A DNA stretch of 64,000 bases from Ceraceosorus guamensis (GCF_003144195.1 NW_020290009.1:8181-72180), one strand, 5' to 3'; shown: positions 30,740 through 42,213, counted from the first letter of the stretch. Numbers and translations are program-made. The notes: a model not told the origin generated them from the letters alone.

Positions 30740-33700
30740 ATGGCCGAGACGCTCGCAACAAACAACGGCGTCGCGTCCGCAGCGGCGTCCGCAGTCCCCA
30801 TCGTGCCCGTCGGCGGGAGCGATGGCGCGAGTGGAGCAGGCAGCGTCAAGCCTACTCTGGGAGCAGCAGAGGCGCAACCAGCAGAGCGCATGCATCTGAT
30901 CAACGAGGAGCAAAAGTTCACACCAGACTTGACGAGCTATCTCGCCAAATGGAACTTGATAGAGAGCGGTTTCGGATACAATCTGTGTGCGGTATTGGGT
31001 AGTCAGAGCACTGGAAAGAGCACCTTGCTCAATCGACTGTTTGGAACGAGCTTTGATGTGATGGACGAGACGAGACGTCAGCAAACCACAAAGGGTGAGT
31101 GGAAGTTGTGTGCACTGGCTGGCTCGTGGTGCACGCATACAGTTTCATCAATCTTACTGACTCGCCGACGGGCCTCGACGCCTCGCACGCGTACGCGCAC
31201 GCGCACAGGTATCTGGCTCTGTCGAGCTATGCAAGCTCCTTTGCTCGTGATGGACGTAGAAGGCACGGATGGTCGTGAAAGGGGAGAAGACCAAGACTTC
31301 GAGCGCAAATCGGCCCTCTTCTCCATGGCCAGCGCGGAATGCTTGATCGTAAACATGTGGGAGATCCAAGTGGGCTTGTATCAGGGCGCAAACATGGGAC
31401 TGCTCAAGACCGTCTTTGAAGTCAATTTGGGCCTGTTTCAGTCCGCTAGAGCTCGGTGAGTGCGAAGGACAGCGCATAATTGCGCGTTCGCTACGCGTGC
31501 GCCGGAAGAGACGTCTCATGTTGCGCTCTGTCACTGCTCCGTATGCGCACATCCGCCGCAGCTCTGGATCAGCGGCGCGGGACAAGACTCTGCTCTTTTT
31601 CGTCATTCGCGATCACATTGGTGTGACGCCGTTGGAGAACCTCAAGAACACCTTGCTGCACGACCTGGGCAGAATTTGGGATTCCCTCTCTAAGGTGAGC
31701 TCCGGTCAACGCCTGTCCACCTGCGAGGCCTTCGTATGAGCCTAACAGCCACCTCGAATCTTCTCAACGATAGCCCGAGGGTCTGGAATCATCGCAGATC
31801 ACGGACTTTTTCGACTTTGACTTTACCACGTTGCCCCACAAGGTCTTGCAGCCCGACGAATTCGAGAAGCAGGTGGTGCAGCTTCGACAAAGGTTTGTGG
31901 AGCGCAACAATGCCAAATTTGTCTTTCGGCCCGAGTATCACAAGCGCATTCCTGCGGATGGGCTTCCCATGTACCTTGGCAACATTTGGGTGAGTAGACG
32001 GCTCACGCTGGCAGGATAAGGATCCACGGGCACAAATCGCTGCGCTCCTTCGCCCATCTGACACTTTTTCGCTCGGGTGCGTTGCGCTCCCTCTCGAATG
32101 CAGGAGCAAGTCATGACGAACAAGGATTTGGATCTGCCTACCCAACAAGAATTGCTCGCTCAATTCCGATGCGATGAGATCGCTGGCGCTGCCTTTACCG
32201 CCTTTACAAGTCAAATTCGCACCTTTAGAAAGCCGATCGAAGCTGGCTCCATCTTGGAGACATTGGGTCAGGACATGGGAGCGCACAGAGGCAGCGCGTT
32301 AGGTGAGTTGGAGTTGATTTGAGAGCCTTTCCTTGCCGCGCCTATCTAACTTGTAGTATGCGTTTGGAAGCCAAATTTGACAAGGACGCATCACGCTACC
32401 ACCAAGAAGTCTACAAGCGCAAGCGCGTTGAGCTGCTGGACAAACTCAATGCTGCCCTATCTCCCTTTTTCTTGGGTCAGCTCAAGAACCTTCACAAAGT
32501 TGTGCTGGCCACCTTCCGTACATCCGTCCTGGACCGGCTGCGAGGAGAGAATTACGACTTTGCAGAGGTTGTGCAGGGGGAAAGAGCAAAGGCGCTGAGC
32601 CGATTCGCAGCTGCTAGTCTAGCGATTAGGTTGAGCGACACGGATTGGACGACGGACGAGGAGCAAGAGCAGCTCAGAGAAGCCATCGATGGGATCGCAG
32701 ACCAGTGCAGAGCGGACGAGACCAAAAAGATGGTGGCGCAGATCGAGAGGGGCATCAAAAAGATCACGGCTGAACCTACCGAGCTGGCGCTGGCTAGACC
32801 CGGACCGGACATGTGGGACAGAATCTTGATCGCTTTTAAAGATGCGCTGACGAGCGCCGAAGCTGCGTACTTGAAGAAAGCAAAGAGTGAGTAGGGATCA
32901 TGCGCGCGCTCGTCGTGTCGAGGCATGCAGGATTGTTGAGTTGGGCCATGTCGCACGTCTTTGTCTTGCCAGGCTTCAATTGCACAGACGAAGAGAATGC
33001 CGTAGCTTTGAGCTCCCTTCGACGCAAATCTTGGCAAGCCCTTCGAGCGAAGATCGACGAGCAGACGGCGGACGCTGTGCTCTCCATCAAGCTTCGGAGC
33101 GTTTTTGAGGACCGATTTAGATACGACGATGAGGGTGTGCCGAGGGTTTGGAAGCCCGACGACGATATCGATGGCGTGTTCCGAAAGGCGCGCGATGAGG
33201 TGAGGGCAACGTGCTCACTTTGATGTCCGAGAGGTCACGCTGACAAGGGGCAGCATGCGCTGATGCCCAATGTCTCTCCGCCTCGCACAGACGCTGGCTC
33301 TGATTCCCGTGTACGCGCGCATCGAGCCATCGGATCCAGATTTGTCTGTCAGCATCCCCTCCACCTCCGAAGATCCAGCGCATGCAGCTCAAGTGGAGCG
33401 CGGAGAGGATGAAGAATTTGATTTCCCCTCTTCCTTGGTCCTCTTCACAGAGACGCGCAAAGCGGACGTTTCGGCCAGGTTCAGAAAGGAGGCGGATGCG
33501 TACTATGTAGAGGCGAAGAGGAGCACAGTCTCGTCTATTGCGCAGGTACCGGTGTGGATGTATGGCGTCATGGTCGCGCTGGGATGGAACGAGTTTTTGG
33601 CCGTGGTTAGGAGCCCTCTTTATTTCACCTTTCTGCTGCTCCTCATCGCTTCCGCCTACGGTGAGTCTTGAAGCGCACCTTTCTTTGCGAGCTTTCTCGC

Positions 33701-34071
33701 TGGGGGAAAAAATCCAAGCGCGAGCAGAGCGAAGCCTATGCTCAAACGTCCCGCTCTTCTTTTCAACTTTGTGTGTGTGTGTGTGCGCGCGCGCGCTCGC
33801 TCGCTCGCCAAACTCGGCAGTCGTCTACCGTCTCAATCTGAGCGGGCCTTTGGTGCACATTTCCAAGACTGTGGCGAGAGAGGCGCATCGGATGGCCGAC
33901 AAGGCTCTACGGGAACACTTTGCGCAACCTCTACCTCAACCTGCTATCCTGCGCGAAGATGCCGCGCCCGCCCTGGCGCCGCCCATTGCCGTTCCTGCGC
34001 GCGCACCGACCAAAGCTGCACCGGCCGCGATGGAGGAGATGGAGCTGAAGGAGCGCAAAGCCGAGCAGTAA
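30740..34071 (+). CDS. SEY1: SEY1/RHD3-family ER membrane-fusion GTPase
   Basis: About nine exons. After a variable Ala/Ser-rich start come the dynamin-like GTPase motifs: G1 [13 protein letters not shown] (about residue 90), switch region TTKG, G3 [14 protein letters not shown], and G4-like FVIRDHIG. Then the helical bundle typical of SEY1 follows, ending with the paired membrane segments [18 protein letters not shown] and [14 protein letters not shown] and a short cytosolic tail. SEY1 dimerises across ER tubules and fuses them homotypically, making the three-way junctions of the ER network. Intron 1 (31095-31208, 114 bp) has no stop and is a multiple of three; splicing it joins TTK-G to IWLCRAM, matching the family. 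The tail (residues after [19 protein letters not shown]) is Ala/Pro-rich and not conserved. Confidence 0.94.
31095..31208 (+). other. Stop-free 3n intron within the SEY1 GTPase domain
   Basis: Donor GTGAGT at 31095, acceptor GCACAG ending 31208, 114 bp. If retained, it would put 38 residues between switch I and the G3 motif without a frame break. Confidence 0.7.
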
Positions 34072-34704
34072 GGAGGGTGGGGCGGGGGGGGGGGGTTGAT
34101 GTTGAGAGACGAGCGGATCGGTAGGGATGTAAGCTTTCTTTTTTTCCTTCCCCCTTTTACAAGACGAGCGCTACGTCGCAATGCAAATAGTCATGGAGCG
34201 TATGGAAGGGGGGTCCATCGGCGCGCGTTGCTTGATGCGAGCTCTCTCTCTCGCATGGTCAAAGGGCTGCTTGTCTCGTCAAGCCCTGATCTTCGCTCAT
34301 GCGCAGGGGTAGCCGAAGAGGATTTGAAAGTCACGAGTAAGATAATTATTGCAATACTTTCTCGCGACAGAATGCATGGGGTGAGATGAGCGCGTGGGTG
34401 AGGGTGCGTATCGAATGAGATTTCTTTGGAGGTGGGAGGGCGAACATGCGCAATGTGCGAAAGACTCGACTCTGTCCCACAAAAGGGAAAGAATTCAAAA
34501 ACAAAACAAAACAAAGAAAAGAAAAAAAAAAAAAGCAAGTCGAGTTGGATAGCTCCAGATCGAGGCCCAGCTCCATCGCGAGTCTCGGGTTCGCAGATGA
34601 AACGCTTTCTTCCCCGCTCAACTCTGGGATCCGGAAGGGGGAGGGGGGCCCGGACCGAACCCTGCCTGGCCTCGCTCGCCCGCCCGCTCGCGGCTAAATA
34701 CTCT
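34072..34704. other. Convergent 3' region, SEY1 and the 34.7-kb gene
   Basis: About 630 bp. It contains a G tract at 34083-34096, a T tract near 34140 and an A-rich tract at 34,495-34,536 (AAAACAAAACAAAGAAAAG then fourteen A). These are likely 3' UTR features, and no gene is supported. Confidence 0.5.
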
Positions 34705-36795
34705 TTATTCGTCTCCTTTGCAGCTGCTGCTGCTCCCTCCTCCTCCATCATCTCCAGCTTCAGCTGCATCTTCGCAAGCAAGATGATGGCCGCCAGCAGT
34801 GCTAGAGCCAGCGACGACGGAAGCAGCAGCAGCAGCATCCGCCAACAAGCTCAACCTGCCTCCCGTGCCCCTTCTTCTCGTCGGCAACTTTGCGTGCGCG
34901 TGCGCGTGGGCGTAATGCAGGTGGCTGCTGCTAGCCTTTGTCGAGGTGTTGCCAACACGATCAGCATCTACGTGTGGAGAAGCGCGCGTTGGCGCGTCCA
35001 CGTACGCATCTGAGCTAGGACCCTCTGTGCCCGCGCATCTCTCCTCGCGCCTCCTTTCCAGCACGGCGCCACTGCGCTCTAGCCCGTCCGCATTCAGGAT
35101 GTCGAGCACAGAAGCAAGGTCAGGCGGCGGCATAGGCGGGGGGACATTTTCATCCGACCATGCGTTGCGATTCAGACCTTCATCTTCCTCCGCCCTTTGC
35201 CGTTGCCCTTCGATTTTTTCCGAGTCATCGCCTTGCTCTGCGCTCCGCTTCGAGCTCTCATCTCTGGAGCGTGGAGAAGAGGAAGCGAAAGACTGCTCGG
35301 GAGGATCCTGATAGACTACGAAATCCACCTTTGTAGGATCCACCTGTGCTCGATCGTTGCGAGGCGCAGCAGGAGGACTTTGACGTTCAAATTTGAGCTT
35401 CATCGGGCTCACTTGCGGCTCCTCTTCTCGTTCTTCTTCGCTGCTCTCCGACGAACCAGCACCAGAGCGTGGATTCAAAAGCACGAAATCGCTTCCTCTC
35501 CTCGCATCCCTTCTTCTCGCAGACCTCTTTTCCTTCCGAGGACTCGGACTATGCGGTTGCGCGAGCAGCAGCAACAAGAGCGCTTTTCCATCCGCTTCAC
35601 CGCCCTCGCCCTCGCCATCGCCATCGCCGTTGCCATTCGCACTCGCATTCGAGCCCTCTTGCGATGCTCGGACTTTTTGTGCGGAACGCGCGACGCGTTG
35701 AGCTTTGCGCGGTAGTGAGGCGGGTGCGCGGGAGGGCGCGTGCGCCGTGCGCACCTCATCTGCACCCGAAAGCGAGGGAGAGGAGGCGTGGCTGCGCGGT
35801 GTCTTGGGGCTCTCGGTCAAGTTCGAGCCGAGGTGGAACATTTCGTCGTTGGAGCCAAACACATCGTCGGGCTTGCCTTTGCAGCGTGGTGCATTTGATC
35901 TGTCAGTGCTTGCCAATGCTGGCGCGATCGGCGCTGAAGAGTGCAAGGAGGTGGAGGAGCTGGACGCGCCCTGCTGCCGAGCGCCGATTTTAGCGGCCTC
36001 AAAGAGCAAACGATGAGACGGCGAACTGCTCGTCGTCGGGATGCTGTGCGGGTGCAGGGCGTCGAGGTGCGTGGGCGCGGGCGCGGGCGTGGGCGTGGGC
36101 GTGGGCATCATCAATTCTGCATGCCGACTACTGCTCTCATCGCTTCTGCTTGCACCAATCCCATCATGCCCCGTTGCGCGCGCCGCAGCTCTTCTCGAAT
36201 CCCTCGCTATTCTGGTCGCATCCAACAACAGCGGAGAAGCGACGTTGGGTTTTTTGCGAGGAGAAGAGAGGGATCTTGCACGATGGGAAACGTGCTCTCG
36301 AGCTGCGCGATCCGACTCGGAGCTCGAAGCCGAAGCCGAAGCCGAACCCGAGCGCGAGGCCGCGGCGGACGCGGTTGCGGAGCGATGATTCAAGCTTCGC
36401 TCTGCTACTTTGCCATCCGAGCCTCGCGCCCTCGCACGTGAACTATACTTGCCGCTCGCTGAGGAGGATGAAGCGTTGGAGTATGCAGCTGGCGTTTGGT
36501 GGCGCGCTTTGGATTCGTGATCAGCAGAGGAAGAGCTTGAAGCGGTGCATCGCATCGCGTCCTGCCGCATCGCTGCTGCGAGTGGAAGTGCAATCTCTGC
36601 CAAGGGAACTCGATCTCGAACTCGATCTCGAACTCGATCTCGAACTCGACCCCGACTCTGAGCAGCGCCATCGGCCAATCTTTCCCGCTTCGAGCTGCTG
36701 CTGCTGGCATCATCAGCAGAGCCGGAGGAGACATCAGCCGCTTTGATGGGTGGTGTAGCGGTAGAGGTGAAGGATGGCGCGCGCATGTCGCTCAT
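34705..36795 (-). CDS. Unrecognised Ser/Ala/Arg-rich low-complexity protein
   Basis: I do not recognise this gene. The open frame runs from 37230 to 34705 (841 codons). I favour the ATG at 36795 (696 aa) because residues upstream are basic, Cys-containing and noise-like, and a CTTTTATACAC stretch lies just upstream. The protein is mostly disordered, with encoded tandem repeats (RVRDRVRDRVRD; TPTPTPAPAPT; SGSASASASSSE). Several CDK-type sites stand out: SSPRKKP, ESPKTPRS, SPRKEKR and SPMKLKF. Two denser, less repetitive stretches look constrained: DPTKVDFVVYQDPPEQSF and NAWSDENVPPPMPPPDLASVLDILNADG. An intact 2-kb frame without stops in GC-rich DNA is weaker evidence than usual, since several antisense frames are long too. 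A nuclear, cell-cycle-phosphorylated regulator is a guess. Confidence 0.55.
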   Translation of the reverse strand: MSDMRAPSFTSTATPPIKAADVSSGSADDASSSSSKRERLADGAAQSRGRVRDRVRDRVRDRVPLAEIALPLAAAMRQDAMRCTASSSSSADHESKARHQTPAAYSNASSSSASGKYSSRARARGSDGKVAERSLNHRSATASAAASRSGSASASASSSESDRAAREHVSHRARSLSSPRKKPNVASPLLLDATRIARDSRRAAARATGHDGIGASRSDESSSRHAELMMPTPTPTPAPAPTHLDALHPHSIPTTSSSPSHRLLFEAAKIGARQQGASSSSTSLHSSAPIAPALASTDRSNAPRCKGKPDDVFGSNDEMFHLGSNLTESPKTPRSHASSPSLSGADEVRTAHAPSRAPASLPRKAQRVARSAQKVRASQEGSNASANGNGDGDGEGEGGEADGKALLLLLLAQPHSPSPRKEKRSARRRDARRGSDFVLLNPRSGAGSSESSEEEREEEPQVSPMKLKFERQSPPAAPRNDRAQVDPTKVDFVVYQDPPEQSFASSSPRSRDESSKRSAEQGDDSEKIEGQRQRAEEDEGLNRNAWSDENVPPPMPPPDLASVLDILNADGLERSGAVLERRREERCAGTEGPSSDAYVDAPTRASPHVDADRVGNTSTKASSSHLHYAHAHAHAKLPTRRRGTGGRLSLLADAAAAASVVAGSSTAGGHHLACEDAAEAGDDGGGGSSSSCKGDE
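36602..36652. repeat. (CTCGAT CTCGAA)n coding minisatellite
   Basis: Repeats of CTCGATCTCGAA on the plus strand encode the RVRDRVRDRVRD stretch of the minus-strand low-complexity protein. Confidence 0.8.
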
Positions 36796-38607
36796 GGCCG
36801 CACACCTGAGTGTATAAAAGGACTCGCCGCGGCCGTCTGAATTTGCGTGGATGTGGGGTCGGAGGAGGTGGAAGGTCGTGCGGGCAAGCAAACAATCGAT
36901 CGAGAGTCCAGAGTCCATGCAGCGGGTGTCTTCCATTGACAGCCCTTCTATGCCGCTTCTGGATGCGATATCAATACTGACTTGGGGGCTGTGTTGACGG
37001 ACGCTTCCTTTCAGTGGACGAGTGCGCGATTTATCGAGTAGCGCTGCGCTGAGAAAGGGACACGAATGGGTGGAGATCGAGATGGATGAAGAGGTTGGCT
37101 CGAGTTGCAAATCACATTCGATCGAGATGCACAACGCGCGCGCGCGCGTTTGTGTTACTTTGGAGCGCGTTGCGCGTTGCGCGTTGCGCGCTGCTGCCGC
37201 ATGCTGCCTGCTGCGTCGTGACGCGTTCAACGCCGCCCGCGGCCGCGCACAGCAGTCAAGTCATGCGCGCACGGGCGCGAGTCGAGTCGAGTCGAGTCGA
37301 GTCAGATGAGTTGCTTGCGTGTGGGGGCACAAGCGGTGCAAAGGCTCCGCCGTCCGCCCCTTCACGAATCACTCTTCCGTTCAAGAGCCCATGCAACGCA
37401 TCGCACCGCAACGCAACGCAACGCGCTCGCCGTCGAGTTGACGCGCGATTGAACTGGATCGCCGCGCCGATCAAGCAATTAAGCACCTTGATTGACTCGC
37501 ATTGAACCGCATGCAGCATCTTGTGCACTCACACTCACGACTCCCCCTCACACAAAAAAGGGCCACGCTGGGTCGTATCAATTAAGAAGCATATATGCTG
37601 CATATATGGCCCACAAAGTGGCAGCTAGCTAGCCCACCAAAAAGCCATGCCATGCAGCTAGGCAGCGAGAAATGAATGGAACCCCCCCCCACCCCCCCGC
37701 CGAATCAAAAATCGTGAGTGATAGATAGCACCATGCGCAGCAGCAGAATAAGAATCAAACAGAAGAGAAGATGCACGCGCAGCACACCCACACACTCTCT
37801 CGATCCCCCTCCCTCCCTCCCATGTCAACTTTCATCGCAACCCAAAAGAATACAAAAGTCACGAGTGGGGGGACTGAACGCATCGCATCACAATTAAGGC
37901 GCAACCGCAAGCCCGCAGCATGTGAACCCCGCACGCTCATCTGCCATACACGGTAACGTCCGTGCTGGGGCAAGGAAGATGCGCGCGCGCGCGCGCTTCC
38001 TGCGCTGCGCTCTGCTTCTGCTTTGCACACACGCGCTGAGCGAGCGGTCCATGCATCATATTTCCATCTTCCTCGTTACGTTCGACGAGACCTGCCTAAG
38101 AAAGTGGGAAAGGGGGAGGGGTGGTGGGAGGCATTCGGTTAAAAAACATGTGGGTACGTTTGTTTTTACTTTCAGAGGCGTTCACAGCGATCAAAAAAAA
38201 GTTAAAGGGAATTTAGGAGCAAGCATAAGAGCGGTTCCGATGAGAAGGGCTGACGGGGAGGGTGCGTCAGGGATGAAGAGAAGGTGCAATTTCCCCCTCT
38301 TCCGATACTGACGCCAAGTTGGAAAAGCAAGTGCAGAAATGGGAAAGAGGACGAGTCCGAATCAGAAGAAGAAGAAGAAGAAAGCGGCACCAACGTGATG
38401 GCGGTGGTGGTGGCGTCCATACGTGGCAACCAACTCGAGCATCGCGAGATCTCGAATTTCGTTCGAGTCTCAAAGTGTCGAACTGCGTGCGCACTGATTT
38501 GTTTTGGCGAACGAGGTGGCGCTGGCTACGAGACGGGTTGTTGCGTCAAACTTGCGGCGCCCTCTCCCTTTCCCCCGCTCCACTCGAGAGCATGTTGCGA
38601 CGCTGAG
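36796..38607. other. Intergenic region upstream of the 34.7-kb gene
   Basis: About 1.8 kb. It could include 5' coding sequence of the neighbour (open to 37230). It holds GCGTTGCGCGTTGCGCGTT at 37165, (GAGTC)n at 37279, CAATTAAGCACC at 37475, CAATTAAGAAGCATATATGC at 37579, a C tract at 37682-37700, CAATTAAGGC at 37891, and a GCGCGCGCGCGC run at 37,983. The rest, to 38607, carries the DUF3602 3' UTR. No further gene is supported. Confidence 0.45.
37279..37303. repeat. (GAGTC)n repeat
   Basis: Five GAGTC pentamers in the region upstream of the low-complexity gene. Confidence 0.85.
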
Positions 38608-39618
38608 CTAGTGCAGTCCTGGTATGTGGCTCGCAATCTTGTGAGCCAAGCCACCATGGTTGCCGCCACTGTTGCCATTGGCCGTGCTGTTGCTGCTTGC
38701 AGACTCGTTGACAGAGGCCAAATCTCCTTCCTTGGCGGCCGTGCCCCGAGTCGTGCTGGAGCTGCGAGGCTCGCGAGAGCGGGAACGAGAGAGAGAACGG
38801 ATGGCCTGCAGCGCAGCGGCGGTTCGGGGGGCAAACAGTCGATGCGCACAGCTCATCAGCCAACGACTTCTTAGCGAGCTGGTGGTCGGAACATCGCGCC
38901 ACCCTTGGCACAGACACACTGCGCATACAGAACTTTTCTCCAAGCCTGACAAGGACCATTGCACTCACAGCACCAACCCCCGCATCGGATCTTCCTCGCG
39001 TCGCATCTTCCTGACTCTGATCCCTCTTCACATTTCCAACCCCACCTCTTCCAGTCGAGTGGAAATTGTGCTGATCCTTCTTGATAGCTTCCTGTTGCAA
39101 ATGTTGCTCCTTCGCATGCTCCTGCTGATGACGAAGCCTCTCGGTAGGATCGCGAGATGGCGATCGTACATTGCCCGCTCCTCCTCGACCACCGTGAATG
39201 ACGGTCTGCTTGTCCGCGTAGGCTGCTTGAGCTTTCGCTTCGCCCGCCTCTCGGGTACGACTAGCCTCGCGCGCATCGCGAGATGGAGACCGACCGATCT
39301 GGGAGAGGAAGGCAAGGGAAGGGATAAACGGTGTCGAGGCGAATGATGAGCAGAGAGAGAGGTATGTGTCAGCATGTATGTGTGCGATCGATCGATCGCA
39401 TGCCGGTACGATGGTAGCGCATGGTCAGGCAGCATAGCTGCATCCTTTACCACGCACGCATCGGCACTTCGAACACCATGACATCCACCATCTATCGGCA
39501 TCCCAGGTCCAACGCAGCTTGCAATACCCTCTGACCTACTCACATTACCCGCGCCTCCCCTGCCAGTAGCGACGCGAGGCTCTCGTCCGCGTTCCTGTTC
39601 CGAAGGTCCAAAAGTCAT
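38608..39618 (-). CDS. DUF3602 / PAR32-like protein with GRGGxGN motifs
   Basis: Three exons: exon 1 starts at 39618 (MTFGPSEQERG...), exon 2 begins with IGRSPSRDARE, and exon 3 begins with AIRSLSRSRSREP. Spliced protein is about 200 aa and largely disordered. The defining feature is the family motif repeated three times: ATGRGGAGN (across the first splice as GAGN-IGRSPS), HGGRGGAGNVRSPSRD and STGRGGVGNVKRD. It ends in GGLAHKIASHIPGLH. In Saccharomyces, the DUF3602 protein Par32 is phosphorylated downstream of TORC1/Npr1 and inhibits ammonium transporters. A nitrogen or TOR link here is inference from the family. The promoter side is unusually long (over 4 kb to the next gene). Splice sites were placed by keeping the family motif intact; exon 3 acceptor (GCTGCAG) is the least certain. 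Confidence 0.82.
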
Positions 39619-42164
39619 CGTGGATAGCGGGCTGTGATAGGCAAAGTGTCGAGTTGGAAGTTCGAAGGGGTTTTGGGGGATGAATGAAGATGCGATGACG
39701 AGCAAGGGTGGTGGATGTGAAGAGTATGAGTGGGATGTGACTTCTCTTCGAGAGCGATCCGATTGATCGATTACGGAAACCTGTATCTGCCGTTTAGGTG
39801 GAGAAGGTCAAGAGTGCGTGCGTGCGTGCGTGCGCGCATCCGAAATCGTTATCAGCGCGCTTGCTCGCTTGCTTGCTTTGTTTGCGTGCGTGCGTGCGTG
39901 ACGTGATCGAAATTTCCTTTTGGGAAGATGAAACTGCATGACGAACTTGGCATGTGCGACATGCGTGTCACCCGCACCAGGCCACTCGATCGCGACTGCC
40001 GACATACATGCCGTGCAGCAGTCTCGAGTCCTGGGTCGTGAGTGTGGGGACGCGCCTGCCGAGCAGCTGCTGCTGCTGACCCATGCAGCCGCTGCAAGCT
40101 CGTCGGGGGTCGGTGCTGCGCGCGCGCGCGCGGTATGGCCCCTGACGCTGATGCTACAGCAGTCCGCGTGCCATGGACCATTCAGATTGCAAGCATAGCA
40201 ATTAAGCTAGGCGGGCGACTTTGCTGCAAGATGGATGGGCACCACGCAAGTCTAAGCAATCTCGTCCTCATGCATGCAAACTTTGCCGAGCCCACGACCA
40301 TGCACGCACTCCCGACTCACGACTCACGACTCACGACTCACCTGATCATCCAGCCACGTACTGTATCCGGCTGTGTGGAACAGCTGCTGCGATCACGTAC
40401 GTACGTATAGCTGCAGCACCCCCCCGGACCTGCGGGCACCAGACCAGTATGCTACACCTCATACATCGATGCCCAGACATGGACAGAGATAACCTAGCTG
40501 AGCGCATGCATCATCTTCTATAGACATTCATCGGATCTTTTGCAAAGCCACGATCGACGAGCAGCACACGCGCGTCCGTAGCCTGCACGCCCGCACGCAC
40601 GATCCTTTCGACTCACGACTCACGACTCGCGACTACAGCGGCAAGATCAATGGAGTCGTGAGTGTCGACTAGCTGAACAATCACGAATGCCACCACGAAA
40701 CATGCACGCCTGCCTTTAGCTGTGACTCTCCATGCACTGATGCTTCATAGCTGGAACGAGTCGTGAGCAGGCCTCTACGTCGAAGAGCATGCAGCTTTGG
40801 ACGGCTCTAGTGTGGGCCCCTCCCCTCCCCGTACCCTTGCTACCTAGCTGCTCTACGGAAGCGCGATTCGTGATTCGACGAGCGCGAGCCGAGTCAGAAG
40901 TAGGGTGTAAGCCATATCCTATCGCACGTAGCCTTAGCCGTAGCTGTTGTGCTGGTAGCCTAGCCTGCTGGACGATACGATCTGCAAGCCCCGCTGGTCG
41001 GTCTGTCTGCCTCGACTGGCCTGCATCAACTTCTCACCACGGCACTCACACTCGCGACTCGCAAGGGCAGCTACCGTAGCTTCACGGCAAAAGACGAGTG
41101 AGCGCAAGCCACAGCATGCAGCAAGCCATGCATGCGCATCGCGCGAACCCGCGGCCGCTCGTGCTGAGGGAGGGATGCGCGCGCGCACAAAAAGATGCAC
41201 AACCGTCAGTGTGAGTCACGGTCTCAGCGTGGATTCTGTGGAGTCCAAGAAGAAGTCCACCAGGGCGGGGGGCGCAGGTGCCACATCTCTTGGCCCCTGC
41301 TGCTGCATGCAGCAAGCAGCTGCGAGATAAGGAAGAAGAAAAAAAAAAAAACAAAGTCCGTAAAATCTTTTGGGCGAAAAAGTGCGAGGAATGCGAGGGC
41401 AGCAGGCACGCGCCCGCGCGAACGAATACCACTCAGACTATAGGAAGTTCCACGACCGACACAAGCCTCGCCAGGCAGGCTTCCCCGATTCTTGCTTCTT
41501 GTCCCTTGAATTTGTTTGATTTTTTTTTTTTCCTTTGCCACTCATTGACTTCGCCTTGCTCGATTGCTCAAGTGGCCTTGGCCCAGCCCGGCTAGCAAGC
41601 GAGCGCAATGTACAAGGTGGCCGAGCAGTCAAAAGCATGAGCAGATACATGGGCGTGAGTCGGTGCACGAGGCATAAAATGCCGAGAGCCAAGAAAAGAG
41701 TTGGACGGGGAGGGGCCCAGGGGGGGGGAGGTATTGTTGTCGAGCTTGGAGATTGAGTCAAGGTGAGAGCCGGCCGGGAGGGGGGCATGGAGGAGAGCAG
41801 GGTGGGGAGGAGATTCTTTGATTGGTGTTCGTGTGACACGTGACCAAGACCATCAAATAGCTTCGTGCTCGCAACCTTGATTCAAGATTCACGATTCTGA
41901 TGATTCTTGGTTCTTGATTCTGATGATTCTTGATTCCCATGGAATTCTTATTTTGTGGAATCGTTCAATTCAACATTCAGCGCTGATCGGTTTTGATGGT
42001 GGAAAGATAGCTATATGCATGCCCGTTGATGAGCCTTCCTCGTAGCCTGCTCGTGACACGTGACTCCTGACTCGCGACTCACACCTTGCCAACTCAAACA
42101 CCACTCAAGACTAACGACTCAACTGGCAACGGTGGCACGTTGGACACCTGCACACTCAAACTCT

Positions 42165-42213
42165 TGACTCAGACTCAGACTCAGACTCAGACTCAGACTC
42201 AGACTCAGACTCA
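42165..42213. repeat. (GACTCA)n hexamer array, about eight units
   Basis: Eight GACTCA units in the long intergenic region, each overlapping the core TGACTCA/GACTCAG word class. Confidence 0.9.
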
